This document shows, piece after piece, positions 50,601 to 61,975 of a DNA stretch of 64,000 bases; positions within the stretch are counted from its first letter, which is position 1; each line of letters begins with the position of its first letter. Origin of the DNA: Pelodera strongyloides (taxonomy: Eukaryota > Nematoda > Chromadorea > Rhabditida > Rhabditidae); the NCBI GenBank assembly GCA_036852015.1, contig JAANDG010000555.1, positions 1 to 64,000 on the forward strand. The letters run 5' to 3'. A model generated the notes under the pieces. That model was not told the DNA's origin. It worked only from the letters and a program-made list of their open reading frames with translations, and did not search any database. The position numbers were made by a program, and so were the translations under genes.

Positions 50601-51988
50601 GCCCTAAAAGCGCAAAAAAATTTCTGGCTACGGTACCTGGCCGAACTGTTTCCCGGAGAATAACTCAGTGAGTTCTAGGCTTCACGCATTGCGGTTTTCA
50701 CAGTAATATTTCTGAAATTTCGGACATTCTGTACAAATAAATTGAGGAAAACTTTGTTCTCATGGGCCTCTTCCTTTAAAGGATCGCAGTCACTCCAAAA
50801 TCATCATTTTGCTTCGAGTTTACTTGAATTTAGCAAAGAATAAAGAAACATACTTTGCCAAAACCGAATAATTTGAATTCCAACTCAGGGGGTGAACAAG
50901 TAGAAAAGTAGTTCTACTTAACTACCGCGGGATTATGAAACGTGTAGTGATATGCCTGCAGACCCTTGCAGTATATGTAAAGATATAATATGTAGATATT
51001 TGCCGAAATAATTTGCATACTCCCGATCGGAAAGCAGCAGTATGAACACGTTTCGTGATCCTGAGGTAGTTAAGTAGAACTACTTTTCTACTTGTTCACT
51101 CCCTGAGTTGGAATTCAAATTATTCGGTTTTGGTAAAGTATTTGTCTCTATTCTTGAGTAAATACAAGTAAACTCGAAGAAGAACGACGATTTTGTAGTT
51201 TTTAAATTCGTATTACTGATAATGCACCCAATATGTATGAATCACATATAACGGCAAACCGCAAACGTGCGCACTGCTGCCGAATTTGTAGTGCGCTCTT
51301 TGCACATCTCGCATTCACTCGCTACGCAACATCTCTTTTATTTTCTTGTCTCATGATAATGTCGCAACTTACCACAGCGTCATGGCGTTCGAATCCGTTT
51401 TCAGACGAATACGGATTTGCATAATATCCAAGCGAGAAATATACTTGGTTTTGAGCGTCGATTTTGTAAGTAGAAAGTAATGTTACCATATAGTTGAATA
51501 ACTGAAACAAAACAAATAATAGATAAACTATTTTTGGGGATAAAAAATAAGTAGAATGGGGAAAAGAAGTAGTCTAAGCTAGTTTTGTTATGTCGATGCC
51601 TTACTTCTCATAGATATACACTGCTAGATAACATACCTGATCAGCGTTCTCTTTCGTCCCCATAAACTCTGTGCTATCAACTAGAATCATGGTATGTCGT
51701 CCACATGGAGTTAACCGGCCTTGTCCTGCAGTACAATTGTCTCCAGCGAAAACTGAAATTTCTTTTATAAATACGGGTTTTGCTCAAAGTAAAAATGGTA
51801 CTATAATTTATCGCCGTTTAAAAACGTTCGATTCCCTATATCTTACCCACTAAAATTTAGACAACAAACACAAGATAGAAAACTGCATTTCGATGTAACG
51901 TCTCGATACATGAGAGTATTGATAACAAAATGATAACAAACTCACTCGACATGGGTAATATTGTCAGTAAAAGACCAACTTCACGCAT
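41611..51988 (-). CDS. Secreted VWA-VWA-C-type lectin gene, exon 9 split by Helitrons
   Basis: Sixteen exons: 51988-51946, 51752-51637, 51501-51373, 49583-49498, 49273-49196, 48725-48503, 48287-48222, 48118-48031, 47830-47774 joined to 43463-43409 (one exon cut by the insertion), 43274-43185, 43118-43045, 42762-42640, 42570-42494, 42421-42310, 42086-42007, 41766-41611. Without the insertion the frame is 550 codons. A signal peptide (MREVGLLLTILPM) leads into VWA 1 (HTMILVDSTEF, residues ~35-200), a Cys/Pro linker (CPCTPSK), VWA 2 (DIFLLFDGSNG, ~228-410) and a C-type lectin domain (GLERSHGQWTWADG to SCQATPC, ~411-548). MIDAS residues are degenerate. The protein was probably secreted or extracellular; the insertion should now disrupt it. 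Confidence 0.85.
43464..45872 (-). mobile_element. Helitron-like element 1 (non-autonomous, 2409 bp)
   Basis: On the minus strand it starts TCTAAGCACCCCCTATA and ends with a GC-rich hairpin (GAGGCGCGCGCGCAGCGCGC) followed by GAGCTCTAG, so it has the Helitron TC start and CTRR end. About 450 bp at its 5' end (45420-45872) match 47225-47773 of element 2 (CTGGCCGTCTACTCTGCGTC). The middle is a 129-bp tandem array. No Rep/helicase is encoded, so it depends on factors elsewhere. Confidence 0.85.
43575..45420. repeat. 129-bp satellite array 1 (about 14 units)
   Basis: Units repeat every 129 bp, with markers at 43779 and 43908 (TGACGTCA) and onward to about 45326. Each unit has TGACGTCA, GCACGTCGACTTA and TTGCCCGTCT. 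Because 129 is a multiple of three, a minus-strand frame stays open for 436 codons (45283-43973), made of 43-residue repeats. I read that as a by-product of unit length, not a gene. Confidence 0.9.
45873..46025. repeat. Cluster of GC-rich hairpins at a Helitron 3' end
   Basis: Successive palindromes: CTAGAGC...GCTCTAG around GCGCGCTGCGCGC, then GGGTGC...GCACCC around CGCGCGCTTCGCGCG, then GGCCCGCTTCGCGGGCC, then GGCGGGCCTCCGGCCCGCC. Only the first is adjacent to the CTAG terminus expected of Helitrons. Confidence 0.8.
46030..47220. repeat. 129-bp satellite array 2 (about 10 units, at least two subtypes)
   Basis: The period is again 129 bp (TGACGTCA at 46038 and 46167, then onward). Units at 46030-46670 carry CAGATATCAGCACTGAA, while units at 46675-47220 carry AAATGAAAATCTCTCTCGAA. 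Both subtypes share GACGTCATAGATTCTGAAGC with array 1. Confidence 0.9.
49585..50243. mobile_element. Palindromic element, family P10, supplying the exon 4 acceptor
   Basis: The left part TTAAAGGGGTGGGATCCTTT and the right part GATTTGAAATGACCCCATAA are inverted. Arms share TTATTTTCCTGC-like sequence and ATAGCGTTATTTTCCTGC with its inverse. Its left end forms the TTTAAG acceptor of exon 4 of the VWA-lectin gene on the minus strand. Confidence 0.7.
50324..50781. mobile_element. Palindromic MITE, family P1
   Basis: The left end TTAAAGGGAGAGGCTCACGA faces the right end CATGGGCCTCTTCCTTTAAA. Arms share AACTCACAGAGTTATTCCCC and its inverse. It shares its terminal TTTAAA with the next element. Confidence 0.75.
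50778..51200. mobile_element. Palindromic MITE, family P8
   Basis: Starts TTTAAAGGATCGCAGTCACT and matches the copy at 10913-11353 closely (GGGGGTGAACAAGTAGAAAA with its inverse). The distal end is eroded near 51200 (TTTTGTAGTTTTTAAA). Confidence 0.7.
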
Positions 51989-52636
51989 TATAGCCGAAAG
52001 GGTTGTAAATGTGAGGCTGCCTTCGTGGAGAGAATGAGACGCAAGGTCTGCCCTTTATTTTTGCGAACCTTACAGGCTTACACTAAAAATATCTCGGAGT
52101 TCCTTATCTCAAACATTTTGCGCATAAGTCTTCGTTAATCGCTGGTTTCGTTTCTTTTAGATCGTTGACTTAAAAACTTTTCTTGCACTTCGTAACGATT
52201 TCTCGCGGTGTCCATTTGAAGGGTCAGGCTCACGAGAAATTTTTTTTTTGCTTGTTTACCATAATATTCCAGTTGCAAGTTTACACATGGGAACGCCATT
52301 GGGCAGTCATAGCTTTTATATACGGCACAACGCATGCTTGATTTAGTGGGTGCACTACATTTCCTCCAAACCTAGTGGAAACAGTTTTTTTTTCGGTGCG
52401 CGGATACTTATGACGTGCACTGTATTCACAAAAATTATACTGGCTGGTGCTATTAGCTGCAAATTATTCACCTGTGTCATAAACAGTTCGTATACAGTTT
52501 CTTGAATATTTTTTTTCAGTATCGCCATCTGCTACAGAATGTATAGACGTTTCAAAGTTCACAAAGCATCAAAGTAAAATAGAATAAATATTTATTTTCG
52601 AGTCGTTTAAAAATTGCTCACGGAGCAGACAGGGGA
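51989..52636. other. Spacer between the two VWA-lectin paralogues
   Basis: About 650 bp that should hold the promoter of the downstream gene and the 3' UTR of the upstream one. A degenerate palindrome end (GGGTCAGGCTCACGAGAA) is visible near 52220. Confidence 0.5.
52591..52596 (-). terminator. Poly(A) signal of the second VWA-lectin gene
   Basis: AATAAA on the minus strand lies 40 bases after the stop codon at 52637-52639, a typical spacing for nematode genes. Confidence 0.6.
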
Positions 52637-55600
52637 TTAAAACTGAGTACAGAATACTTCGGTTGAGCACGGTGTGGCCTGACACGAGTAAAGATAAGGC
52701 AATTTGCACTGGGCAGAGTCGAATTCAGTCTTGAAGCCCTTGACACGAGTTAGGGTAGCACAGTCTCCACCATTGTCGTTGATAACACCAGTCTAAAAAC
52801 GCTTTGAGTAACTAGCAATAGGGCAAAAGCCACGTCTGCAAAGGATATCCTCGAAACCTAGTAATGCTTAATCTTATTTTATTCACTGACATGTAAATAT
52901 GAAATCGCTTACAAATGTAGTTCCATCAGCCCAGGTCCACTGACCATAAGATCTCTCCAAACCAACATAGATTGGTTCTTTGCCACTCACATCTAAATTT
53001 GTGTAAGGTATGCTGAGCGCCTGAGGACCTGTGTTACGCGATGTTTTATCTAATTGTAAAGTGAATGATATGCTAGCTTTGCAAATCTCATAAATGTTCC
53101 ATAATTTTACTCGTAACTAAAAACTAGACACTCATGTGTACCTTTGCTAACGAATATCTGCTGTGCTGGTGTGACGACCGTGGATAGTTTTCCCTGATGT
53201 TCCCTTGAACAATAATGCTTGGCCAGTTGATTGGTCGCTTCCAAAGTCGACGTCTTGAATTAATATAATGTAAAATAAAGAAAGAAAGCCTAAAAACGAG
53301 ACTAGCGCTTCACTGCAAAAAACCAGAATTGGGATACAATTTCGATTTGCTAGCTTATATTGCTGGTAACATCCATTCACCTGGTAACATCCATCATTCG
53401 GGTCCCCTCGATGGGTGGTTGAGTCAGCAGTATATGAACTAGGGCAGAAGCAATTGGCTGAAATTTGCACAACTGCCTGCTATACGACTTTTTCTTGCTC
53501 GTTAGCTTTGTATTTGCTTAAAAACAACAACAAAGCAAAAAAAAATTGCCAATGTTGAGAACTGTGTCAGACATGTGATCAAACGTTTCGTTGAAGTATA
53601 TACTCACCACTGCAGATGAGCTCGATCAAGTCTTGTACTTTAGCAACACTTTTTGACGAATCGATGTAATACTCAGGTGATGCAATTTCTTTCAATTCAG
53701 GGGCAACATTTCCGTTCGAGTCACCGAATGCTGAAATTTACAAATGGAACTATATGATGTTCATAGAAATGAAATGTTTCGAAATCTCGGAAAAGCTATT
53801 CCAAAGCCTCACCGATCACAATTATGATTCCACCATTGTCTTTGAACGATTTTGCTCTCGCAAGCGGAGATTCGTAATTTCCGAGTCTAGAACGAACATA
53901 GTGCTTTGCTATTGAACTTTTCTTGAACCTACGCTCTTATCAAACCTGGCAGTCCACCCTAACTACCGACGCCCAGTGTGAGCTTTTGCACAAAACAGAG
54001 CGTACACATAACATAATGGTCGTTAGTTTTGTATTTTATCCGAATGGCTGGATAGCTGTGGAAATATAAATTGACCTGTAGGTGGAAGCTCCAATGATCA
54101 TAACTTTTCGTGAAGTTGGGCGATGGGCAGAAGATTTGAAACTATCGCTAGCAATGCCGATTGCCCTATAATTTTGCCGTTCTAAATATTTTGCTTACAA
54201 AAACGATAGTGTTTATACTCTGCATTAGATAGAATTGTCAACAGCGCCGAAAGGCAAGTGCAAGCTGCTACTTTATGTAATTATGAGGACCTCCTTATTT
54301 ATTTGGCAAGCTAGATAATAAAATGCTAGATAATAGACAATAAAAAGAAGAGCACCCGTCGATATTTGTTCCATCCGTATTGGTCCTTCTTACATTATCA
54401 ATGTCATCAACGAAACTGCCTGTATCAGTGTAGTGGTCCAGATTTGCGAAAAGCTGTGCTTTGTCTCCTATATTGAAAGACCGTTTTTAGGTTAGAAAAA
54501 ACAAAACACAATTTTCTATTAAAAGCTTGTTTCTGCCATGAGCCATAAGGTAGCAAAAAAAAGCTCCAACATCAACAAGTGCGTAAAACACAAATAAATA
54601 CTATCTACAATACAACAAGTTTATTTAAAATTGACAAACCGTAGTTGATAATTGCGGCACGTGTTTGGAACTGTTCAGCTTGCCCAATTGTTAATTGTCC
54701 CATTGCAGAGAAAACATAATCAATCAACTGTAACTTTTAAATTATAGAACCCGAACAAATTACGGACAAATATAAATGGACAATACATAATTGTTTTGAA
54801 TCAATCGTCATAATTAAGTTGTCACTCACGCGTGTAATGGTGTCGGTTTTTCAACAAGTTACCTCTTCAAATCTATTAGCCGCGAAACCATTCGACCCGT
54901 CGAAGAGCAAACATATGTCGTTCCAACTCTAAAGTTATGCAGGATTATTTTTTCACAACGCCACAATGACACTAGAAATGCCACAATCAATTCGCAAATG
55001 TTGCTATTCGATTTTCTGCTTTAAAGGGACGGGCCCATCAAAATAAACATATATTTCGCATCATTTTATACTTTGTATAAAGGGGGATTATTATGATAAT
55101 GTACACTAAATTTCGGCTAGACTTTATCCCGCTGAAATTTTTCGGTGTCGGTGGTCGGAGAACCATACCGTAGACGAACAACAATTGCACCCTTATTTCC
55201 TTACCGCGTGTCCCGGGGGAATATGGCTGTATAGGCAGATACTCTCCTGGGACACATCAAGAGCCAGATACCCTCGAGTAACACGGTAAAGAAATAAGGG
55301 TGCAATTGTTGTTCTTCTACGGTATGGTTCTCCGCTTATCGACACCGAAAAATTTCAGCGGGATAAAGTCTCGCGCAATTTAGTGTACATAATAATAAAT
55401 CCCATTTATACAAATGATAAAAACATGCTAGATATATGTTTATTTTGATGTGCCCGTCCCTTTAAAGGCGGAGGCTCATGAGTTTTAAGTGTTCGATTCC
55501 TTTCCTTTTATCGAAAGAACATGGAAAAAATTAATCTAAAAAAGAGTTATTTTTCAGGGTGTTGTATAGTTATTTTTACGGTGGTTTTAAAAACATAAGG

Positions 55601-56658
55601 TGTTTTTTTAAATTAAATTAGTTTCTTTAAATTAAATAATTTCTTTAAAGGGTATTTCCGTGCTTGGTTACGCATGTCATTGGTGATTATTTATCACGCT
55701 TTTCGAAAAAGGAAAGTAATCGAACCATTAAAACTCGTGAGCCTCCAAAACTTAAGTGTTTGAGAGGGAGAGAACATGATTTCTTGAAAGCATACCGTGG
55801 ATGGATTACAAGGACAATTTTGCGTTGGCTGCTGAGTGGGCTGGAATGTAGGCGGGAAAGTTGATTCCGTGGTCGTCATTCCTTGTAACGTGGTGTCCCA
55901 ACCATCGGTAGTGGAGTCTGTAAAATATTTTGGCACAATTTCAATCAGGCAAAATTGTTGTTGTACTTCGTTCTCTTTGTTTGCTTGTCTCTTCTCTTCG
56001 TGTAGTAAATTGTATATATACATTTTCAACTTTAAAGGGAATATGTAGGCACTCAAAAGGAGCAACACAACTGCGAAACTAGAGATTTCACACCAGACAT
56101 GAATTTAAGTAGGCGACTGAATATGTAAATTCATTCGAATATTCTGATTTTGCATGCAAATATGTCGATGTTGCATGATATATGCCGATGTATGTACACA
56201 TATGCTAAATTTTTGCTCCATCAGAACTGCCGTGTAAGCCATGGTGTCAGTAAACGCGTTTACTATGGAAAAGGTGAACTTTGAAAATCATTTTCTTTTA
56301 AATGGGAAACTTTTAACAATTTTTGTTGTTGTTTCCTTAATGAGGAACACACATTCTATTAATACAGCTTAACTTCAAAAAGGGCATACATATTCCCTTT
56401 AAAACCAATTGAGTGTTCTAAATAGTTCTCCTACATGGGCTTTAATTTCTTTGTGCTCACTTACCTTGATAACCACACTGAGTTCTGACTATCAATTCCG
56501 CGAGGTAATCAGGAAATGGTAATTGTAATGGCATATGAATAACTCGCGTGTCCTCCCAAGAGGAGAAATCCGCCGATGCTCCCATACTTATCACGGTAAA
56601 CGATGCGTTCAGAACGTCCAGCCGATTTGCTGCAGTGTAGTCGATATCATTTTGGTCA
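52637..56658 (-). CDS. VWA-C-type lectin paralogue, 5' exons not seen
   Basis: Twelve exons in phase: 56658-56465, 55917-55796, 54928-54863, 54727-54640, 54467-54356, 54165-54076, 53886-53813, 53730-53608, 53457-53381, 53253-53142, 52992-52913, 52792-52637 (about 431 residues). They encode the end of VWA 1 (NASFTVISMG), a Ser/Thr/Pro-rich linker (STFPPTFQPTQQPTQNCPC), VWA 2 (DICLLFDGSNG) and a C-type lectin domain (GLERSYGQWTWADG to SCQATPC). It is a tandem duplicate of the gene at 41611-51988 and has an intact exon 9. The signal peptide and first half of VWA 1 should lie upstream, but LINE debris and palindromes fill that space; they are lost or beyond the window. Confidence 0.8.
55021..55466. 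mobile_element. Palindromic MITE with GGGCCCATCAAAATAAAC ends
   Basis: The left end TTTAAAGGGACGGGCCCATC faces GATGTGCCCGTCCCTTTAAA. Arms share AACAATTGCACCCTTATTTC and ATCCCGCTGAAATTTTTCGG with their inverses. It lies in an intron of the second VWA-lectin gene and abuts another element at 55463. Confidence 0.75.
55463..55750. mobile_element. Degenerate palindromic MITE, P2-like
   Basis: The left end TTTAAAGGCGGAGGCTCATG faces AACTCGTGAGCCTCC. The inner arms are eroded. It sits just before the linker exon of the second VWA-lectin gene. Confidence 0.55.
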
Positions 56659-56679
56659 CTGCAAAACGGATGTCAATAC

Positions 56680-57235
56680 AATTCGAACTCGGAACTGTTC
56701 CCACGCGGTGGAAATTTGCCATAATTATAACACTCGCAAAACCTTCTAGTCCTTTGCTGCCTCTAATTATGGACCTACTACAGGTGAATACTTCTTGAAA
56801 AGTCTTGGAAAAACTACTATGTCGCTGGTTATCTAACCGTTTCGCTTGTCATGGATTTATGCCTGATCAACAACGCGGGTCGCCGTTCCGTTGAAGCTCA
56901 ACTTCTTGACGTTCAATATGAATGGTTACAAGCTGTTGTAATGTGCTACTGATAAAGTCTCTCATCCCAAACATTTACACAAATTAGCTGATATCGGTCT
57001 TCCCAATTGCTTGCTTTCCATGTTCGCATCCTTCCTTGCTGGACGCCAATTTAGTGTAAAAAAAATTGATAAATTCCAATCATCAAACTACCTACCTAAC
57101 GATCTAACAGTGAAGTGCCTCAGGGCAGTGTGTTTGGAACTCTATTGGCCCGATTCTACGTTTATGATCTGTCAAAATACATTGCAACCCATATTGTCTA
57201 TGTTCGTTGTTTCGCTGATGATATTAAAGGGATAG
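56680..57235 (+). mobile_element. Degenerate LINE reverse-transcriptase fragment
   Basis: Pieces of a CR1/Jockey-type polymerase in shifting frames: VPTRWKFAII near 56700, then SEVPQGSVFGTLL near 57110 and CFADDIK near 57210. The fragment is cut at about 57226 by a TTAAAGGGATAGGTTC palindrome end. It fills the place where the 5' exons of the second VWA-lectin gene are expected. Confidence 0.65.
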
Positions 57236-57920
57236 GTTCATTCAAATCACTTCTGTTTTTATTGTTTTTATTAATACTGGCATAAATATCACAATGAAAA
57301 GTAAATAAATTACAGAACTACGCGCCTCGCAGAAGAAGCCTCCTTTATTGGAATTAGTTGTTCGGAATCGGAAGCTAAAATCTAAACACAAAAACTAATA
57401 CCGTGCACAGATCATGCGGGCTAATGGCAACTAGACAAGAGCGAATTAAAGGGATAGCTTCACTAGGATTTGCACCTTTTTGAATGCTTTCAATTGAGAG
57501 TGTGGCCGAAAACCTTCGCAATGCGAAAATTACATAAAATTACCTTTTCTCCCCGAGTAGGAGAGCTTCCTGAAAAAGCTAAACTACCTCGAATTTATAA
57601 AACAATTGGAGTACCGCAGACTAGCTACGTGGGAAATAGGGTGACAGGGTTGGAGGTGCAGAGATTGTTGTAATAGACAGAGGCTGATAAAAGGGCCGTG
57701 TATATAGCGTCTCCAGCCCGGCTACGCTATTTCCCACTTACCACGGCTGCGTTACTCCAATTGTTTTATAAAGTCGAGGTAGTTTAGCTATTTGAGCAAG
57801 CTCTCCTACTTCAGGAAGCAAAGGAAATTTATTGCAATTTTCGCATTTTGACCGTCATAGGTCATACTCACAATATAAATTATAAAAAAGGTGCAGTTTG
57901 AGGTGAACCTATCCCTTTAA
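57226..57920. mobile_element. Nested palindromic elements, family P11
   Basis: The outer end TTAAAGGGATAGGTTCATTC at 57226 faces GGTGAACCTATCCCTTTAA at 57902-57920. A second left end, TTAAAGGGATAGCTTCACTA, begins at 57447. Arms share CTCTCCTAC, TTTATAAAACAATTGGAGTA and the inverse. Confidence 0.65.
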
Positions 57921-57979
57921 GTGATGCTACCGTGGGAAATACTGGTCCGCCAGTGTAGTTTGTAACTTCTCAGGTCACA

Positions 57980-58100
57980 CTTGGCATGCATGCTGTCAAT
58001 TAAAAAACATGCATGCCGCATCCAAATGGCATGCATGCAGTCATGATGACTGCATGCATGCCAAATCTCAAAAAGCATGCATGCCGCATCCATCTTATGC
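57980..58100. repeat. Cluster of GCATGCATGC motifs
   Basis: Five or six copies of the self-complementary GCATGCATGC within about 120 bp, arranged as two inverted halves around TCATGATGA. A looser cluster recurs at 60310-60410. Confidence 0.75.
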
Positions 58101-58401
58101 ACGGTGCCGTAAACGTGCGGAAAATGGAAAATTTCACAGGAACCTCCCTACCGCCACCCCTTTAATAAAAATAAATAAACCACCATTAATTAACAAAAAT
58201 AACACCAATAAGACAGTAATTCATCAATATTTTATTTGGTCACACTGGCAGAGCAATACAAGAGCAAACAAAGCACTGGAAAAAGAAAAGAAACAATAAA
58301 TTTATAATTAATTTATAGGGTTTTCCTTTGTGGTTTGTTAATTCGTTGTGGCCCGGAAGAAAGCGCATCCCCTGTCGTCCTCTGCACAGCTGAAACGTAA
58401 G

Positions 58402-58681
58402 AGTTAGGGCGCGTTCGGGATTGATTTTCCGAAAGGAAACTCGGCCAAATCCTCGTTCGGGATGGACTTTTTGGAAACGTTCCAATGCTTGGAGAAAACA
58501 AAAAATACAGTATGAATTAGCATGGAAAATTTGAAAAATATGCGCGGGAAACGTTTTTCGCAAGCTAATTCATACTGTATTTTTTGTTTTCTTCAAACAT
58601 TGGAACGTTTCCAAAAAGTCCATCCCGAACGAGGATTTGACCGAGTTTCCTTTCGGAAAATCAATCCCGAACGCGCCCTTA
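58402..58681. mobile_element. Palindromic element with GGGCGCGTTCGGGATTGATT ends
   Basis: The left arm TTAGGGCGCGTTCGGGATTG and the right arm CAATCCCGAACGCGCCCTTA are near-perfect inverses of about 110 bp around a spacer at 58510-58560. Confidence 0.8.
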
Positions 58682-59172
58682 GTTTACCACACTGTAACGT
58701 GAACAATACACTAATTACCCATATAGATTATTATTAATTGACTACTGTACGTCCCATGACACTACACACAACTCGAATTGAGGTTATATTGTCATATTTT
58801 ACACTCCAACAACAGTACAAAGGCAGTTATGGTAAGAAAAATGCACAGGAAAAGAAAAATAAGGTACTAACACTACGCACATTATGTATCCCTCAATCAC
58901 TGCAACTATACAGGAAGTTTGCATTTTCTCAAAGAACTAAAAGGCCACATTAAATCATAATTGTTTACCTTGACATGGATCCCTCTCAATTTACTCAAAC
59001 GGCGTCATCCCATGAACACTTTCGCAGTCGTAATACGTAGAAGGAATATGCGCTAGTGTGGGCGAACAGATCTAAGATGCGCCATTACATATAAAACATA
59101 TTTAATTTTACGAAAGATCCGTATTAGAGTGTCGGGCATACTTTTCAAACAGACCAAAACGTGTCCCTGAGT
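58682..59172. other. No gene seen
   Basis: AT-rich spacer without a supported exon or a strong repeat. Confidence 0.4.
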
Positions 59173-59335
59173 TAAAGCGAAATACTGGCCGGGTTTTGAA
59201 ACGCAAACATTACCATTCTTATGATGCTAATGCGATGACGTGAATTAGAATAAAAAATCGAGTAAATTAGCATAAATACGTAAGGACTCAGTTGTCTACG
59301 ATGCGTTTCAAAAAACGGCCGGTAGTTTGCTTAAA
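59173..59335. mobile_element. Short palindromic repeat, family P13
   Basis: AAAGCGAAATACTGGCCGGG faces CGGCCGGTAGTTTGCTT, with GTTTTGAAACGC and GCGTTTCAAAAAAC inside. Related copies are at 33180-33345 and 36410-36513. Confidence 0.6.
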
Positions 59336-59450
59336 CAAATAAGGTTCTACAGCAAAACTTCAAAAAAAAAAAATTTTTTCAGACTACGCTGAAGAAAAAT
59401 TTAGACTACGCGAGACGGGTATGGGAATCCGACCACCAATTGAGCCACAA

Positions 59451-60108
59451 TTAATGAAACAAAATAAAACTGAATAAAGAACCTGATGAAGAGCAGGTGA
59501 CAGTAGCGAGTAGTGTCCTGTGAGACAATCCAGTCATTTCTGAAACAACTAATAAATGTAATAAATTTCCCTTAAATTGTGTTTCCTCCCCCACTTCAGT
59601 ATCCTGCAAATAAAACACCACCAAGGGCGAGGGCAATGCTGGTTCCGAAAAAAAATTATTTAATGAAAGTGCCAAGCGGTTTAGTGGTTATAAGGTAGAA
59701 CAGAAATGAGAAGGTAGTCAAAACACAAAACGTACATTCTTCAGCCATCCAACGTGTATATCAGCGTGGCGTATTCAGAAATTCAGAGGGAACGGGTTTC
59801 GTTGTGCGTTCTCTAAAATATCTAATGAAAATCGGTTGTTCTAAATAAACAGGCAGCTGAAATACAATACATATAAAGCCGAACATATGTAATGTCAAAG
59901 AATTCCAAAGTCCCCCGCCCCTGAGTGCAACTGCAACATTTATTCCCCCAATCCCCCCCCCCCCCCAGACAGATATAACTGAATCATGACTTTGGTTTTT
60001 CAAGACATTGGCACGAGAGAAAAACATGAAGAATAGTAAGTAATAACGCACTAACTTGTCAAATACTTCCTCCGTTTCGATTCCTGCGCTGTCAACCGTC
60101 CCATCCAT
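59451..60108 (-). CDS. Possible short multi-exon gene (function unknown)
   Basis: An ATG at 60108 begins MDGTVDSAGIETEEVFDK and runs to a GTTAGT donor near 60054. Downstream, a TTTGCAG acceptor near 59605 precedes DTEVGEETQFKGNLLHLL, and another acceptor precedes EMTGLSHRTLLATVTCSSS. The pieces look coding but I recognise no family and the joins are unproven. A C-rich tract at 59955-59968 lies in the presumed intron. Confidence 0.25.
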
Positions 60109-60437
60109 TTTGTACTACTCCTTTCTCCACTGGCACTTCATTGTCGCCTTATCTGTTACAAAAAACATTAGCACAATAATAAATAAGCAAAATAAACATG
60201 GTAAACGAAAAAAAAAATACACAAAAAAAAGAACTTTGCAAAAAACTCAGAAAAAAAATGAACCGTGCATTTTGTTCAAAACCGTGAAATGCACGGTTAG
60301 TGCGAACAAGGCGGCATGCATGACCGGCAATACCGTACTCAAAAAAATCATGCCTGCCGCACGATTGACGGCATACATGCTTTTTGACTTAAATGACCGC
60401 ATGCATGCGGAAGTTCAGCCATGTTGGCAATGGTTCT

Positions 60438-60999
60438 CAGGTGACTCTAGGCCCGAAGGCGTGCCCTTTTCAATGGAACAGGGCTGGCCCGTTACCGGCC
60501 TTAGAGGGTGCCCAGGGTACGCCCTGGGGCATTTGTGAGTTTTAGAGGGCATAATAAAGGGCCACAAACAGGCCATTTTAAACTGGGAAGAAAAGGAATA
60601 TACACCGTTTTAGCTAACCCACCACGAACTTACACCCGGAAACACAACTTACAAGTACCTAGAACTTTGCAAGACAAATGCACCGGACAGGAATCGAACT
60701 TGCGACATTAGCTAAACACGTATTCCAAACTAGCGCCTTAGACCACTCGGCCATACCGCGTATGGTCGTCTCTGCTGGTTGCGAAATATTACGGCTGCTG
60801 CTTCACAAAAATTTAAATCCCAATTTTCGCGCGCTTTACAAAATGCAAGGCTACGGCAAAGTGCCATGTAAAGGGCACGCCCCGGGTTCGGACCGACATT
60901 GTCCCGGTTTGTGGCCTTATCCCGGCCTTCTACAATTGAAGGGCACGCCCTAGGGCATATTTGCTTAAATGCATGCCTGCGGGCCTAGAGTCACCTATG
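60438..60999. mobile_element. TIR element carrying a tRNA-like sequence, copy 1
   Basis: The ends CAGGTGACTCTAGGCCCG and CGGGCCTAGAGTCACCT are inverted. The interior carries paired GGGCACGCCC-type motifs and a minus-strand tRNA-like sequence. A second copy in the opposite orientation lies at 62523-63475. Confidence 0.7.
60689..60760 (-). ncRNA. tRNA-like sequence inside a TIR element (Leu/Ser type)
   Basis: The minus strand reads GGTATGGCCGAGTGGTCTAA (A box) and GCAAGTTCGATTCC (B box). The loop position suggests GGA, but the anticodon stem (CTAGT against ACGTG) does not pair, so a functional tRNA is unlikely. Confidence 0.45.
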
Positions 61000-61975
61000 T
61001 TAGTCTATAATTTTCGAATCCCGTTTATCAAATCCAATCATTTGAAAAATAGTTTCTTTATTCGTGCAGCCGATTGGCTAGTGACACTTCCCGCAGTCTT
61101 TCTCAGTTCCAAAACCTCTGGTCAATTTCAGGTTAGGCTAGAAAACTTGAAAGTATTCGTTTGACCGAGTACTTTCAGTTAACCAATATCTTTCGATGAA
61201 TGGTGTTCATTCGAAATTTCATTTTTATTTGACTTATTATTTTTGTTTTGTTTTGTTTTTATTTACTTTTCCGTTTTTTTAATGTAGTGCTTATTTTCTC
61301 ACTTTTGGCAATAACTCCCACAAAATCTGTTTCGCAAACAAAAAACGCACCTTCTGTAAAAAAGCTACTTACGAGGTAATGCTGCGTGTTCGCATATGCC
61401 AATCGATATTGTTTAGAATGTTGATTCCGAATCAAAAAGAATTATCTGCGACGGCACTAACTTAGAAAGTTATAGGCCATCAAAACAGCAAAATGAATGA
61501 AAAAAAGTGTCTTTATACTCTCAAAAAAAGGGAAAGTCAATCCAGATTCCGGGATACTGTATCAGGTTCTCTCAAAAAAACGAGTTTAAAACAAAAGACC
61601 CGCGAGCACAGGTCTTAGCGTCTTAGTGCGCCTTCTTCTTGCATCTTCTTGTCTGTTTGTCGGCTCCCTCATTTTTTATGTACTGTCGTTAAAAAAAGGA
61701 TCTATTTTGCAACTCATCTAGAAAGACCGTTTTAGAACACGTTTTTGCACAATGAAATTCAAAAAATTGAGCAAAAAACGAAATCCCATAGTGAATGCAT
61801 TTTTTGGAGGGATTTGATATTTTTTTTCTTTTTATCTAAAAGTTTTTGTTCATTTCTGTTTTCACTTGTTCTACCTTCGAAAGATAAGCTTTTTTTGAGC
61901 CCAACATGGAAAACCGTGTTGAACCGGGTTGAGCAGGTCATTCAAATTACACGTGTAACATACACTACTTAAAGT
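61000..61975. other. No gene seen
   Basis: AT-rich sequence with T- and A-rich tracts. No exon or clear repeat recognised. Confidence 0.4.

Noticed and set aside
60689..60760. Functional tRNA gene
   Set aside because: A and B boxes are good, but the anticodon stem does not pair in either element copy.
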